A program made the translations under genes and the position numbers. From Geotrypetes seraphini (Eukaryota > Chordata > Amphibia > Gymnophiona > Dermophiidae): a stretch of 64,000 nucleotides of DNA. Positions within the stretch are counted from its first letter, which is position 1, and each line of letters begins with the position of its first letter. Under the pieces are notes generated by a model. That model saw only the letters and a program-made list of their open reading frames with translations. It was not told where the DNA came from and ran no database searches. Of the stretch, positions 55,765 to 64,000 are shown piece after piece. The stretch is from positions 31,118,730 through 31,182,729 of the forward strand of contig NC_047088.1 of the NCBI RefSeq assembly GCF_902459505.1. Direction: 5' to 3'.

Positions 55765-56340
55765 AGCAAAGCTGTCTGACCCCAGTACCCACCTCCCCTC
55801 CAAATGTCTCTCCATGGCCCTCTTCTGTCTTCCCCCCCAGAGCAAAGCTGTCTGTCCCCAGCACACCTCCATGGCCCCTTCTGTCTTCCCCCCCGAGCAA
55901 AGCTGTTTGCCCCAAGCACACCCCTCCCCCCAAAGCAGCCCCCCTTTCCCTCTCCCGCTGACTCTCTCTCTGGCCCCCTTTCTCTGTCTGTCTTTCTGTC
56001 TCTGTGTCTTTCTTTCTTTCTGTCTCCCTCCCTCCCGCTGTCTGTCTGTCATTTTTCCCCATTTCCCTGTGCAGCAGCATTTCCAGCCCACTTCCCTATG
56101 CAGCAGCAACAGCATTTCCCTCCTATCCCCCCCTTTCCTGTGCAGAAGCAGTAGCAGCATTTTCCCCCACCCCCTTTCCCTTCTCTTACCTTCTCTTCCC
56201 TGCTCTGTTTGGCCCCTCCCCCTTCTTTTACTGCCGTTGTCCTGCTCGATCTGGCCTGCTCCTGACCCTCCCACCGCCGACAAACCTCGGGGCTCCAGCC
56301 GCGTAGGCAGCACTATAAACACGCTGCTTCGCGGCCTTCT
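55765..56340. repeat. Tandem repeats in a C/T-rich tract
   Basis: 'gagcaaagctgtctg' followed by 'ccccagcacacctccatggcc' recurs three times at a period near 60-80 bp (55762-55925). Then come CT-rich runs and three to four diverged copies of 'cctgtgcagcagcatttcc' (56069-56165). Long frames on both strands are artefacts. Confidence 0.7.
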
Positions 56341-56349
56341 ACTGCCATA

Positions 56350-57172
56350 GCTTGAGGCACCCAGAAGTGCGCAGACATCGCCGTGATGACATCAGACATA
56401 TGTGTGACATCGTGTTGACGTCTGCACAAGTGCAGAGGCCCTCCAAATGGGCTCTGAAATGCCAGTAGGGGGGTGACAGCAGGGAAGAGGGCTGGAAAGG
56501 AAAGGCACTGGTGCCAGCTGATTGCCTACAGCAGTGTTTCTCAACTACTTCAAGCTAAGTACCCCCTAAGTCAAGGCTGCCCAAGTCCGGTCCTCGAGAT
56601 CTACTGGCAGGCCAGGTTTTCAGCATATCCACAATGAATATGCATGAGAGATTGCCTGCACTGCCTTCTTGGTATGCATATCTCTCTCATCCATGTTCAT
56701 TGTGGATATCTTGAAAACCTGTCCTGTCAGTAGATCTGGACTTGGGCAGCCCTACCCTAAGTCTAACAAATATCAATTGAGTACCCCAAGCGCTGCCCCT
56801 GATCCCATCCCCTTTACTAATTGTAATGCAATTTTTTCTATTCATTTTTCATTTAAACACAATATACACAAGATATAAATTCTCAAAACTGACACATTTC
56901 AATCACTATATTGAAAATAAAATCATTTTACCTACCGGCAATTCTCTGCAGGCTGCTGTAATTAGCTTTAAAGGTGAGACCAGAAAACCAGGGGGAAAGC
57001 TGAAGGACGCTAGAGAGAAGGGGGAAACATGCAGGCCTTCAACGAATTGGGCAGCGCTGGCACTGTACTGAGTAGGGAAGTCACCTGGCAGGCGCCTCTC
57101 TTCCTCCTCAGTGTGCCACTTGGAATCTCAAGAGGCACACTATTGTGCCTTGGCACAGTGTGAGATACACTG
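56350..57172. mobile_element. hAT-derived composite
   Basis: The right end 'cagtgtgagatacactg' and the adjoining 'gcacactattgtgccttggc' match the right end of the hAT at 30398-31709. 56370-56440 matches its left interior. Inside, a second hAT end CAGTGTTTCTCAACTAC starts at 56532, and 56845-56935 is the module shared with 32590-32660 and 60270-60345. No intact left end of the outer element was found. Confidence 0.5.
56572..56754. mobile_element. hAT-type MITE, 8-bp TSD CCCTAAGT
   Basis: The exact TSD is at 56564-56571 and 56755-56762. The stem pairs 'gctgcccaagtccggtcct' with the complement near 56735-56754. Relative of 53019-53206; nested in the hAT composite. Confidence 0.75.
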
Positions 57173-57735
57173 GTGTAATGGATTCCATAATGGAACCACT
57201 CTCTGTGGCACTTTGTCAAAGACCTCCATTATAGCAACTGTTATAGAAACAGGAAGGTGGATTGCACTTCTATTATACCCTTGCATTTCTGACTGACTGC
57301 TCATGGTACTTGCCCCTAGTTTCCCTCTTCTGTAAAGGTAATGAGCAAGTTCTAACTAGGGATGGAAGCTCAGGTGTGCAGGAAGCTGAGTCAGGTTATA
57401 AACACCTACAAATTAACGAGATAAAAGGTTACTGTAGGAATCTCATAGCTGCCCTAAAGTATCTGTATTTGAAGAACAGGTATGGTATGATCTCTGCTGT
57501 CATTATTTAGAATCCAAGCATTACAGTAGGTAAATCTAAGATCCCTCTAAACCTGCTAGATCCCTAAAAAGGTTCAAAGCTGCTTACATTAATTGATGAA
57601 AAGCTAAAACAAATAGTAAAACTTAGCAAAGCTTCAAACCTGATAAAAATATTTTTCAAATAAGTTTTCAAGTGTCTTCTAAATAAGTGACCCTTTCAGA
57701 TCTGAACAAATTGAAAAATGAAAGAAGTTTTCTAA
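57173..57735. other. No feature recognised
   Basis: Intronic DNA without coding similarity. Confidence 0.3.
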
Positions 57736-58935
57736 TAATCTTTTTCTTGATTGAACCTTTACGTGAACACAGAATAGACTTACTGGGTCAGACCAATGGT
57801 CCATCAAGCTCAGTAGCCCGTTCTCACGGTGGCCAATCCAGGGCACTAGTACCTGGCCAAAACCCAAGGAGTAGCAATATTCAGGGCAAGCGGTAGCTTC
57901 CCCCATTTCTTTCTCAATAACAGACTATGGACTTTTCCTCCAGGAAACTGTCCAAACCTTTCTTAGAATCAACTACGCTACCTGCTCTTACCACAACCTC
58001 TGGCAATGCATTCCAGAGCTTAACTATTCTCCGAATGAAAAAATAGTTCTTCCTATTGGTTTTAAAAGTATTTCCCTGTAACTTTGAGTGTCCCCTTAAT
58101 CTTTGTAATTTTTGATGGAAGATTTTGTAGACTTCAATCATATCTCCCCTCAGTCATCTCTTTTCCAAGATGAAGAGCCCTAACCTTTTTTTAATCTTTC
58201 CTCAAACAAGAGGAATTCCATAACCTTTATCATCTTGGTTGTCTTCTTTCAACCTTATCAATTGCCATTATATTTTGAGATAAGGAGATCAGAATTTAAA
58301 GCAGTACTTCAGATGAGGTCGCACTATGGAGTGATACAGGGACATTATAACATTCTTAGTCTTATTAATCATCTCTTTTTTAATAATTCCTACCATTCTG
58401 TTTGCATTTTTGGCTGCCACTGCACATTGGGCGGAGGATTTCATCATATTGTCTACGATGCCACCTAGATTATTTTCTTGGTCGCTAACCCCCAAGGTTG
58501 AACTTAGCATCCGATAACTGTGATTCGGGTTATTCTTCCCAATGTTCATCACTTAGCATTTGTCCACATAAAATTTCATCTGTTACTTGGATGCCCAGTC
58601 TTCCAATTTCCTAAAGTCTGCCTGTAATTTTTCACAATCCGCATGCGTTTTAAAAAACTTTTAACATTTTAGTGTCATCTGTAAATTTAATCACGCTCAT
58701 CATTCCAATTTCCAGATCATTTATAAATAAATTAAATAACACCAGTCTCATCACAGACCCCTGTGGCACTCTACTGTTTACTCTCCTCTGTTGAGAAACA
58801 TGACCATTTAACCCAATTCCTAATCTACAACTGAACTTTGCCACCTATCCCATGACTCTTTAATTTTCTCAGGAACCTCTCATGAGGAACTTTATCAAAA
58901 GCTTTCTGGAACTTATTGCTAGAGAAAGCAAAACT
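57736..58935 (-). mobile_element. CR1 LINE, reverse transcriptase to 3' end
   Basis: Starts on + near the CR1 3' end ('actgggtcagaccaatggtc', 'ctcagtagcccg'). The - strand reads LQRLRGHSKLQGNTFKTNRK, IVKLWNALPEVVVRAGSVVD and KGLDSFLEEK. Further up it has MVGIIKKEMINKTKNVIMSL and YHSIVRPHLKYCFKF, then SVIKFTDDTKM (catalytic region) and the 'QKAFDKVPHERFLRKL' block at 58920. It is decayed in many places, the oldest CR1 in the window. Confidence 0.75.
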
Positions 58936-59058
58936 GGGCTTAAAGTTTTGGATAAGTTCCTCAGTGTTCTCCCCAGAAATTTTTTCCAGCCGGGTGGCAT
59001 GAAAAAGTAGCTGGGTGGGGTGGGCGAGACAGGGAAATTTGATGGTGGGGAAAATTAA

Positions 59059-59230
59059 GGGCTCCTTTTACAATGATGTGTTAGCACCTTAATGCGTGGA
59101 ATAGTGTGCGCTAAATTGCCGCGCATGTAGCCGCTACCCGCCTCTTAAGCAGGCGGTAGTTTTTCAGATAGCATACGCTAATCCGGTGTGTGCGCTAAAA
59201 ACACTAGCGCACCTTTGTAAAAGGAGCCCT
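59059..59230. mobile_element. Harbinger-type MITE, TAA TSD
   Basis: 172 bp, ends GGGCTCCTTTTACAA and TTGTAAAAGGAGCCC, TSD TAA exact at 59056-59058 and 59231-59233. The interior is a long imperfect hairpin. Best-kept copy of the family in this window. Confidence 0.8.
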
Positions 59231-59459
59231 AAATGTGTACTATTTTTATTAATTATTATTTTCCAATGTTCACTATTGCTTCCTTTTTTTAAGGTTTGAC
59301 ACTTGTGCCAGAATATTTTTACTAAATTTAAGAAGTATCCTATTCTAGAAGTGAATAATTAGATATTCGCCCTCTTTCAAATGGTATAGAGCAGTGGTCT
59401 CAAACTCAAACCCTTAGTGGGGCCACATTTTGGATTTGTAGGTACTTGGAGGGCCACAG

Positions 59460-59615
59460 AAAAAATAGTTAATGTCTTATTAAAGAAATTACAACTTTGC
59501 ATGAGGTAAAACTCTTTATAGTTTATAAATCTTTCCTTTAACAGTTAAAGGAAAGATTTATAAACTATAAAGAGTTTTACCTTATGCAAAATTGTCATTA
59601 ACTATTTTTTCTGTG
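59460..59615. repeat. Inverted repeat (about 75-bp arms)
   Basis: 'taaaactctttatagtttat' and 'ataaactataaagagtttta' and their surroundings pair over some 75 bp with almost no loop. Confidence 0.85.
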
Positions 59616-59639
59616 GTCCCTCCAAGTACAAATCATGGG

Positions 59640-60228
59640 TTGCATACGCAGGGGTTTCGTCAGCCGTAAGCCGGAGGTCATTATGCCATTGTATAGATCC
59701 ATGGTGAGGCCCCACCTGGAGTACTGTGTGCAATTCTGGAGGCCGCATTATCGCAAGGACGTGCTGAGGTTGGAGTCGGTCCAGAGAGTGGCCACTCGGA
59801 TGGTCTCGGGACTCAAGGATCTCCCGTACGAGGAACGGTTGGAAAAGTTGCAGCTGTACTCGCTCGAGGAGCGCAGAGAGAGGGGAGACATGATCGAGAC
59901 GTTCAAATATCTCACGGGCCACGTCAAGACAGAGGAAGATATCTTCTTTTTCAAGGGTCCCACGGCAACAAGAGGGCATCCGTGGAAAATCAGAGGCGGG
60001 AAACTGCGAGGTGACACCAGGAAGTTCTTTTTTACTGAAAGGGTAGTTGATCGCTGGAATAGTCTTCCACTTCAGGTGATTGAGGCCAGCTGTGTGCCTG
60101 ATTTTAAGGCCAAATGGGATCGACACGTGGGATCTATTCACAAGGTAAAGGTAGGGGAGGGTCATTAGGGTGGGCAGACTGGATGGGCCGCGGCCCTTAT
60201 CTGCCGTCTATTTCTATGTTTCTATGTT
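59640..60228 (+). mobile_element. Young CR1 3' end with open ORF2 C-terminus
   Basis: The + frame 59635-60168 is open for 177 codons: CIRRGFVSRKPEVIMPLYRS, MVRPHLEYCVQFWRPHYRKD, VLRLESVQRVATRMVSGLKD, KGPTATRGHPWKIRGGKLRG, then RVVDRWNSLPLQVIEASCVP. The 3' UTR ends 'ctatttctatgtttctatg'. It is 5'-truncated. The lack of stops marks it as the youngest CR1 piece here; compare 28806-29330. Confidence 0.85.
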
Positions 60229-60453
60229 ACCTTATTTTTTCTGCAGCCCTCATATTTAAAGTTTAATATCTTTCCTTTCTCAAAACTGACACATTTCAAT
60301 CACTATATTGAAAATAAAATCATTTTCCCTACCTTTGTTGTCTGGTGACTTTATTTTTCTGAAAACAACGAACAGACTGCAGATAATGTACAAAGATGCA
60401 GACGTTGTTTATTAGTAAATGCAGTAACATATACAACCTTATAGCCAACCAAG

Positions 60454-60502
60454 GGACCTGACACGGTCCGTGTTTTGGATAACACGCCTTCCTCACGGGT
60501 CC
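60454..60502 (-). ncRNA. Hammerhead-ribozyme-like fold, left arm
   Basis: Mirror copy of 60660-60708. The GAAA box is less well kept here, so activity is unlikely. Confidence 0.4.
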
Positions 60503-60659
60503 ATGATGGTTAAGGTATAAAGCAAACTGCATAAAAGATAACAAACACACGCCAATCACGATCAAATGGGGTCAAGCAAGTCTTGCGCAACGCCATTTGA
60601 TCGTGATTGGCGTGTGTTTGTTATCTTTTATGCAGTTTGCTTTATACCTTAACCATCAT

Positions 60660-60708
60660 GGACCCGTGAGGAAGGTGTGTTATCCGAAACACGGACCGTG
60701 TCAGGTCC
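60660..60708 (+). ncRNA. Hammerhead-ribozyme-like fold, right arm
   Basis: GGACC (60660-60664) pairs with GGTCC (60704-60708) as stem I. TGAGGA fills most of the CUGANGA box. A short GG/CC stem II follows, then GAAA at 60686-60689. CACG/CGTG with loop GAC forms stem III, followed by UC. The order matches minimal type I hammerheads. The first box is imperfect, so catalysis is uncertain. Confidence 0.5.
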
Positions 60709-60869
60709 CTTGGTTGGCTATAAGGTTGTATATGTTACTGCATTTACTAATAAACAACGCCTGCATCTTGTACATTATCTGCAGTCTGTTCGTTGTTTTC
60801 TGGTTGCTGTTGTTTACTACAGACTACGTTGGACTTTGTTTCTCCCTTTTGTGCATCGACTTTATTTTT

Positions 60870-61340
60870 CTGTCCATTTAACTATGTTTCCAGGGTCTTC
60901 TTGTCCTTTGACTGTTTTTCTCTCCGTCTTCGCTTTCTGCCTTGCATCCATCTTTGGCATTAACTTAATATTCAATTTTTCTGCTTTCTTTTCAAAATCT
61001 ATGTTTCCATGTCTTCCCTTCCCTTCTATCTCTCTCTTCTTCTGTCCCTATTTCCATGGTCTGCATCTCTTTCTTTCCTTTCTCTCCATCCCTCCTTCCT
61101 TCCTTTCCCCTGGTCTGGCATCTGTCTCCTTCCCTCCCCCAACTTTTTATTTCTTTCACCCTGCCCCCTTCTTTCTTTCTCTCTCTATCCATGCCCCCAT
61201 TCTTTCTATATGTCTGTCTTTCTCTCTCTCTCTCCGTGCCCCCTTTCTTTCTTTTTTTCTTTCTCCATGCCTGCCCTTTCTCTCTCCATGCCCCTTTCTG
61301 TCTGTGTCCCGTTTCCCTTCTTTCTTTCTGTTTCTCTGTC
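60870..61340. repeat. CT-rich tract in hAT composite
   Basis: Pyrimidine-rich on the + strand, the counterpart of 32640-33060 and, inverted, 30950-31100. Long frames here are artefacts. Confidence 0.7.
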
Positions 61341-61369
61341 CCCCCCCAAGCCACCACCATTGGAGAACA

Positions 61370-61485
61370 GGCCGCCACTGCCGCAATCAGGTAACAGGCC
61401 GCCACCGCCACAATCGGGAAACAGGCCGCCGCCACCACAATCGGGGAACAGGCCGCCGCCGCCACAATCGGGGAACAGGCCAGTG
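61370..61485. repeat. GC-rich tandem repeat, about 27-bp unit
   Basis: 'caatcggggaacaggccgcc' and variants repeat four to five times. Confidence 0.85.
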
Positions 61486-61487
61486 CC

Positions 61488-61707
61488 GAGGTCTTAACTC
61501 TCCCTGCATATCTTCCCCAGCGCGGGCCAACCAATTCACGCCACCCGACGTCAATTCTAACGTCGGGGAGGAGCTTCCAGGCCAGCCAGGCAGCAATTGG
61601 CTGGCCCAGAACTTCTTCCCCAACATTAGAATTGAACGTTGGGTGGTGAGAATTGGTCGGCTCCGAGCTGGGGAAGATATGTAGGGAGAGTTAAGACCTC
61701 GAGCGCT
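61488..61707. repeat. Palindrome of hAT family interior
   Basis: 'aggtcttaactctccctgca' pairs with 'gtagggagagttaagacct', and 'gacgtcaattctaacgtcgg' with its partner near 61620. The equivalents at 30750-30870 and 33460-33590 show this belongs to the shared module. Confidence 0.75.
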
Positions 61708-61867
61708 GACCTGTTCCCCGATTGCAGTGGCTTGGGGGGAGGGCAGTGGGGAAGGGAAGCAGATTGGGGACCCCTGCTTTAGGCAAGGACAGATTGCGGG
61801 CCGCAAAATAGTCCCTGGGGAGCCGCATGTGGCCCGCGGCCGCGTGTTTGAGACCGCTGGTATACAG

Positions 61868-62354
61868 ATTTAAAAAAGGGAAATGCGTTAATGAAATCAT
61901 TAGGTTCAATCTAGCCATTTATTTCTGCATGAATTTAAACAACTAAAAAAAAAGATAAATATAGCTCATCCAGTCATACAAGAAACATCTCTACAGCACC
62001 TCTAATAATATTTTGATCACTATATTCCTTCCTGAGGTCTCACTGAGGATATGAAATAGATGCAATCCCCACTTCCAAACTTCTTCCACATAATTTGAAG
62101 GAGACCTGTGTGATCGCACTACAGCAAAATAAAAAAGTAGCAGATAAAAATCAAAGTGAGAGCTAGGCAAAACAGTTTAGGTAAAAATGCAGGTAATAAT
62201 TAGCAATGTATTAAAAATATTTTATTTTTATTTGCTTATAATGTCATTTGAAAGCTGTTTGATGTTAATACAGCTTTAATTTAATTCATTATAGTGTGTG
62301 TGGGGGGGACAACACCTACATCAACAGTAAAGTTAGCATAGGATCATTAAATCC
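61868..62354. other. No feature recognised
   Basis: AT-rich intronic DNA. Confidence 0.3.
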
Positions 62355-62830
62355 AGTGGCGTACCTAGTATATATGACAGCCAGTGCTGATCATTTTTTA
62401 ATTAACCCCCTCCTCTATATAAAAAAAGTTATTTTTAGTAATAATCCATGAGTTACACAACAAGGGTGCACCTAGAAAAAGGCAGCATCTTAAACACTGC
62501 AGTGAGCACTGGAACACCAACACATGCATTGTAAAACTAAACAAGCCAGATCCTGCACAGTCAATTGATCCTGTACAGTCATTGCTAACAGAAAGCAATG
62601 TCCTTTTCATACACACAGAACAGAGATACACCCTCGCCTAATATGGAATAATCACAAACTATAAAAATAGAAATATGTAGACAAAAGTTAAATTGAAACG
62701 CCAATAAACCAGACTCTGCATACAATGCAACACCACAGAAACAGTGACACGTACCCTAATACTGTGCAAAATATAAAGACAGTAGATGTAAATTTGAAAA
62801 AACTGCTACATAACAAACACCACTTTACAA
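62355..62830. repeat. Dispersed repeat starting CAGTGGCGTACCTAG
   Basis: The left end resembles a hAT terminus. Interior segments are shared with 38836-39110 and 10290-10440, so this copy shows that those two belong to one family. The right end was not found. Confidence 0.5.
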
Positions 62831-63069
62831 ATTAACAAATATAAATAAAACAGGGAAGAGAGAAATAAGAAAATACCATTTTATTGGACTAATTCATTTT
62901 TCAACTAGTAGTAATTAACTTTCAGAGGCCAATTCTTTCTTCAAGACAGTACAGTATACTGCTGTTATGGTATCCTGTCCTGACCTGAGGAAAGGGGTTT
63001 AGTCCCCAAAAAACTGCCTTATTTCCATTTTCTATTGATAAACTTTAATCAATACAGTTACAATACTAC

Positions 63070-64000
63070 TTGATTCTACAACAAATTTTTTTTCCACCTT
63101 TTGTCGTTTCTGCTTTAATCATCTTCTCTTCACTCTCTTCTTTCTATTCAGCGGTTGTCCTCGCTCCCTTCCATGCAACATCTGTCCTTTCTCTTTGCCC
63201 CTTCCACCCAGCCTCTGCCCTCTCTCTCTCTCCCCCTTGCATCCACTGTCCACCCTCTCTGCCCTTTCCATCCAGTGTCCGCCCTCTCTCTGTTCCATAT
63301 GGCATCTTCCCTCTTTCTATGTCCCAATAAACTGTATATCCTTTGCCCTTTCTCTCCTTTGTACTCTGTGACCTTTGTACTTTGTGCCTTTGTACGCCTG
63401 TGCCCTTTCTCTCCATTTCAGCTTCACCCCCTCTCCATTTTTTTTGTCTCCACCACTTCCCCTATTCTCTGGCACCTCTATCCCCTTCTCTCCCCCCATG
63501 CCCTGGCATCTCTCTCCTCTCCTTCCATCTCCCCCTTCTACTCCATTATCTGGCATCTCTTCTCCTTCCTTTCTCTCCTTCCTTTCACCTGGTCTAGCAT
63601 CTGTCTCCTCCCCCTCCCCCATATGCCCTGACATCTCTCCCCCCTCCATGGTCTGGTAGCTCCTTTCCCTCCCTCCTATGGTCTTGGCATCTCTTTCCTC
63701 TCCTCTCCCTTCCCTGGTCTTCCTTCTCCCCTCTCTCTCCCCAATTGTGTGCAGCAGCAGCACTTCTCTTCCTCTCCCCCCCTCCCTAATTGGATGTTGC
63801 AGCAGCATTTCTCTTCCCATCCCTCCCCTCATGCCCTGGAATCTCTCTCCTCTCCTATGTCTCCCTCTGCTTCCTTGCTCTGGCACCTTTCTTTCCTTTC
63901 CCTCTGGTCTGGCATTTGTCTCCTTAGTTTCCCTTCCCTCCCCTCCCCATGCCCTGGCATTTCACTCCTCTCCCCTACCCCCTCCATTATCTTGTAATCT
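63070..64000. repeat. CT-rich, irregular 'ccctggcatctctctcctctcc' repeats to window end
   Basis: Nearly pure pyrimidine runs with a recurring 'gccctggcatctctctcctc' or 'ggtctggcatctgtctcctt' phrase every 40-70 bp, plus two 'gcagcagcacttctcttcc' copies near 63753 and 63797. These resemble the CT-rich cores of the hAT composites at 55.8 and 60.9 kb. Long frames on either strand are composition effects. Confidence 0.65.

Larger units (their letters stand above)
60362..60857. mobile_element. Palindromic Penelope-like insertion, 15-bp TSD
   Basis: TSD GACTTTATTTTTCTG is exact at 60347-60361 and 60858-60872, so 496 bp entered the hAT element. Within it, 60361-60569 and 60593-60800 are inverted copies (about 208 bp each, by eye three mismatches and one gap) around a 23-bp spacer. 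About 57 bp of unpaired sequence follows on the right. Each arm holds a hammerhead-like motif with GAAACACGGACCGTGTC or a near copy. Inverted terminal repeats with such motifs fit Penelope-like elements. No protein is encoded. Confidence 0.65.
59392..61859. mobile_element. Large hAT composite with CAGTGGTCTCAAAC ends
   Basis: Ends CAGTGGTCTCAAACTC and the complement of CAGCGGTCTCAAACAC. The flanks GTATAGAG (59384-59391) and GTATACAG (61860-61867) agree in 7 of 8 bases. The content in order: hairpin 59460-59615, CR1 3' end 59640-60228, shared A/T-rich module 60270-60345, Penelope-like palindrome 60362-60857, CT-rich tract 60870-61330, GC-rich tandem repeat, and palindrome 61488-61707. No transposase. 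Confidence 0.75.

Noticed and set aside
55732-56350. Arg/Glu/Gly-rich and Pro/Ser-rich frames of up to 196 codons
   Set aside because: They follow from C/T-rich tandem repeats, with frames open on both strands and no domain.
60677-61684. 335-codon + frame
   Set aside because: It runs through the Penelope-like arm, a CT-rich tract and a GC-rich tandem repeat, so it is composition, not a gene.
63155-63997. Ser/Pro/Leu-rich + frames and Glu/Arg-rich - frames
   Set aside because: Same composition effect in a pyrimidine tract.

Overview
The window is repeat-dense DNA from a non-mammalian vertebrate. The mix of CR1, L2-clade, L1 and RTE LINEs, hAT, Harbinger, mariner and MULE DNA elements, CORE-SINEs and Penelope-like remnants fits an amphibian, and I lean towards a caecilian, but the sequence does not prove this. 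The only host gene I recognise with intact exons is RNF128 (GRAIL), on the + strand. Two alternative first exons are present, 8881-9274 and 51479-51908, about 42 kb apart. Each encodes a signal peptide and a luminal protease-associated (PA) domain, and each ends in the same reading phase at a GTAAG donor. They therefore splice to a shared exon 2 that lies beyond the right edge. The RING and transmembrane exons are not in the window.

Layout. 1-1000: L2-clade LINE pieces. 1472-6909: a full-length L1 on the - strand with a 15-bp target-site duplication (TSD), an open ORF1, an ORF2 split by one frame change, and a 5' end carrying a YY1-type site. 8226-9274: a small repeat and RNF128 first exon A. 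9.3-14.2 kb: SINE and DNA-repeat fragments. 14.2-20.9 kb: a CR1 split by an antisense L2-like LINE, which in turn holds an ORF1-only L1 insertion and a BRSK2-like processed pseudogene. 20.9-25.3 kb: L2-clade LINEs interrupted by a hAT MITE and a Penelope-like insertion with a hammerhead-like fold. 25.6-26.5 kb: a palindromic mariner. 26.7-27.7 kb: a truncated L1. 28.0-30.0 kb: CR1 inside CR1. 30-35 kb: a decayed, unrecognised coding sequence broken by nested hAT and Harbinger elements. 36-43 kb: SINE, L2, CR1 and DNA-repeat fragments. 43.4-46.5 kb: a MULE with a FLYWCH-type region, then a long CR1. 48.4-51.0 kb: L2, RTE and MITE fragments and a probable solo LTR. 51.1-51.9 kb: a CpG-rich promoter and RNF128 first exon B. 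53-64 kb: hAT-derived composites, more CR1, a palindromic Penelope-like insertion, and CT-rich tracts.

The RNF128 exons show how the gene works: two promoters give two N-termini (two PA-domain variants) to one membrane E3 ligase. Everything else between them is intronic for the upstream transcript. The most unusual items are the 0.5-kb palindromic Penelope-like insertion with two oppositely oriented hammerhead-like folds, the mammal-like YY1 site at the 5' end of the L1, the foldback mariner, and an internal module shared by hAT families with different ends. Positions of repeat boundaries are from eye alignment and can be off by a few to tens of bases unless a TSD is quoted.
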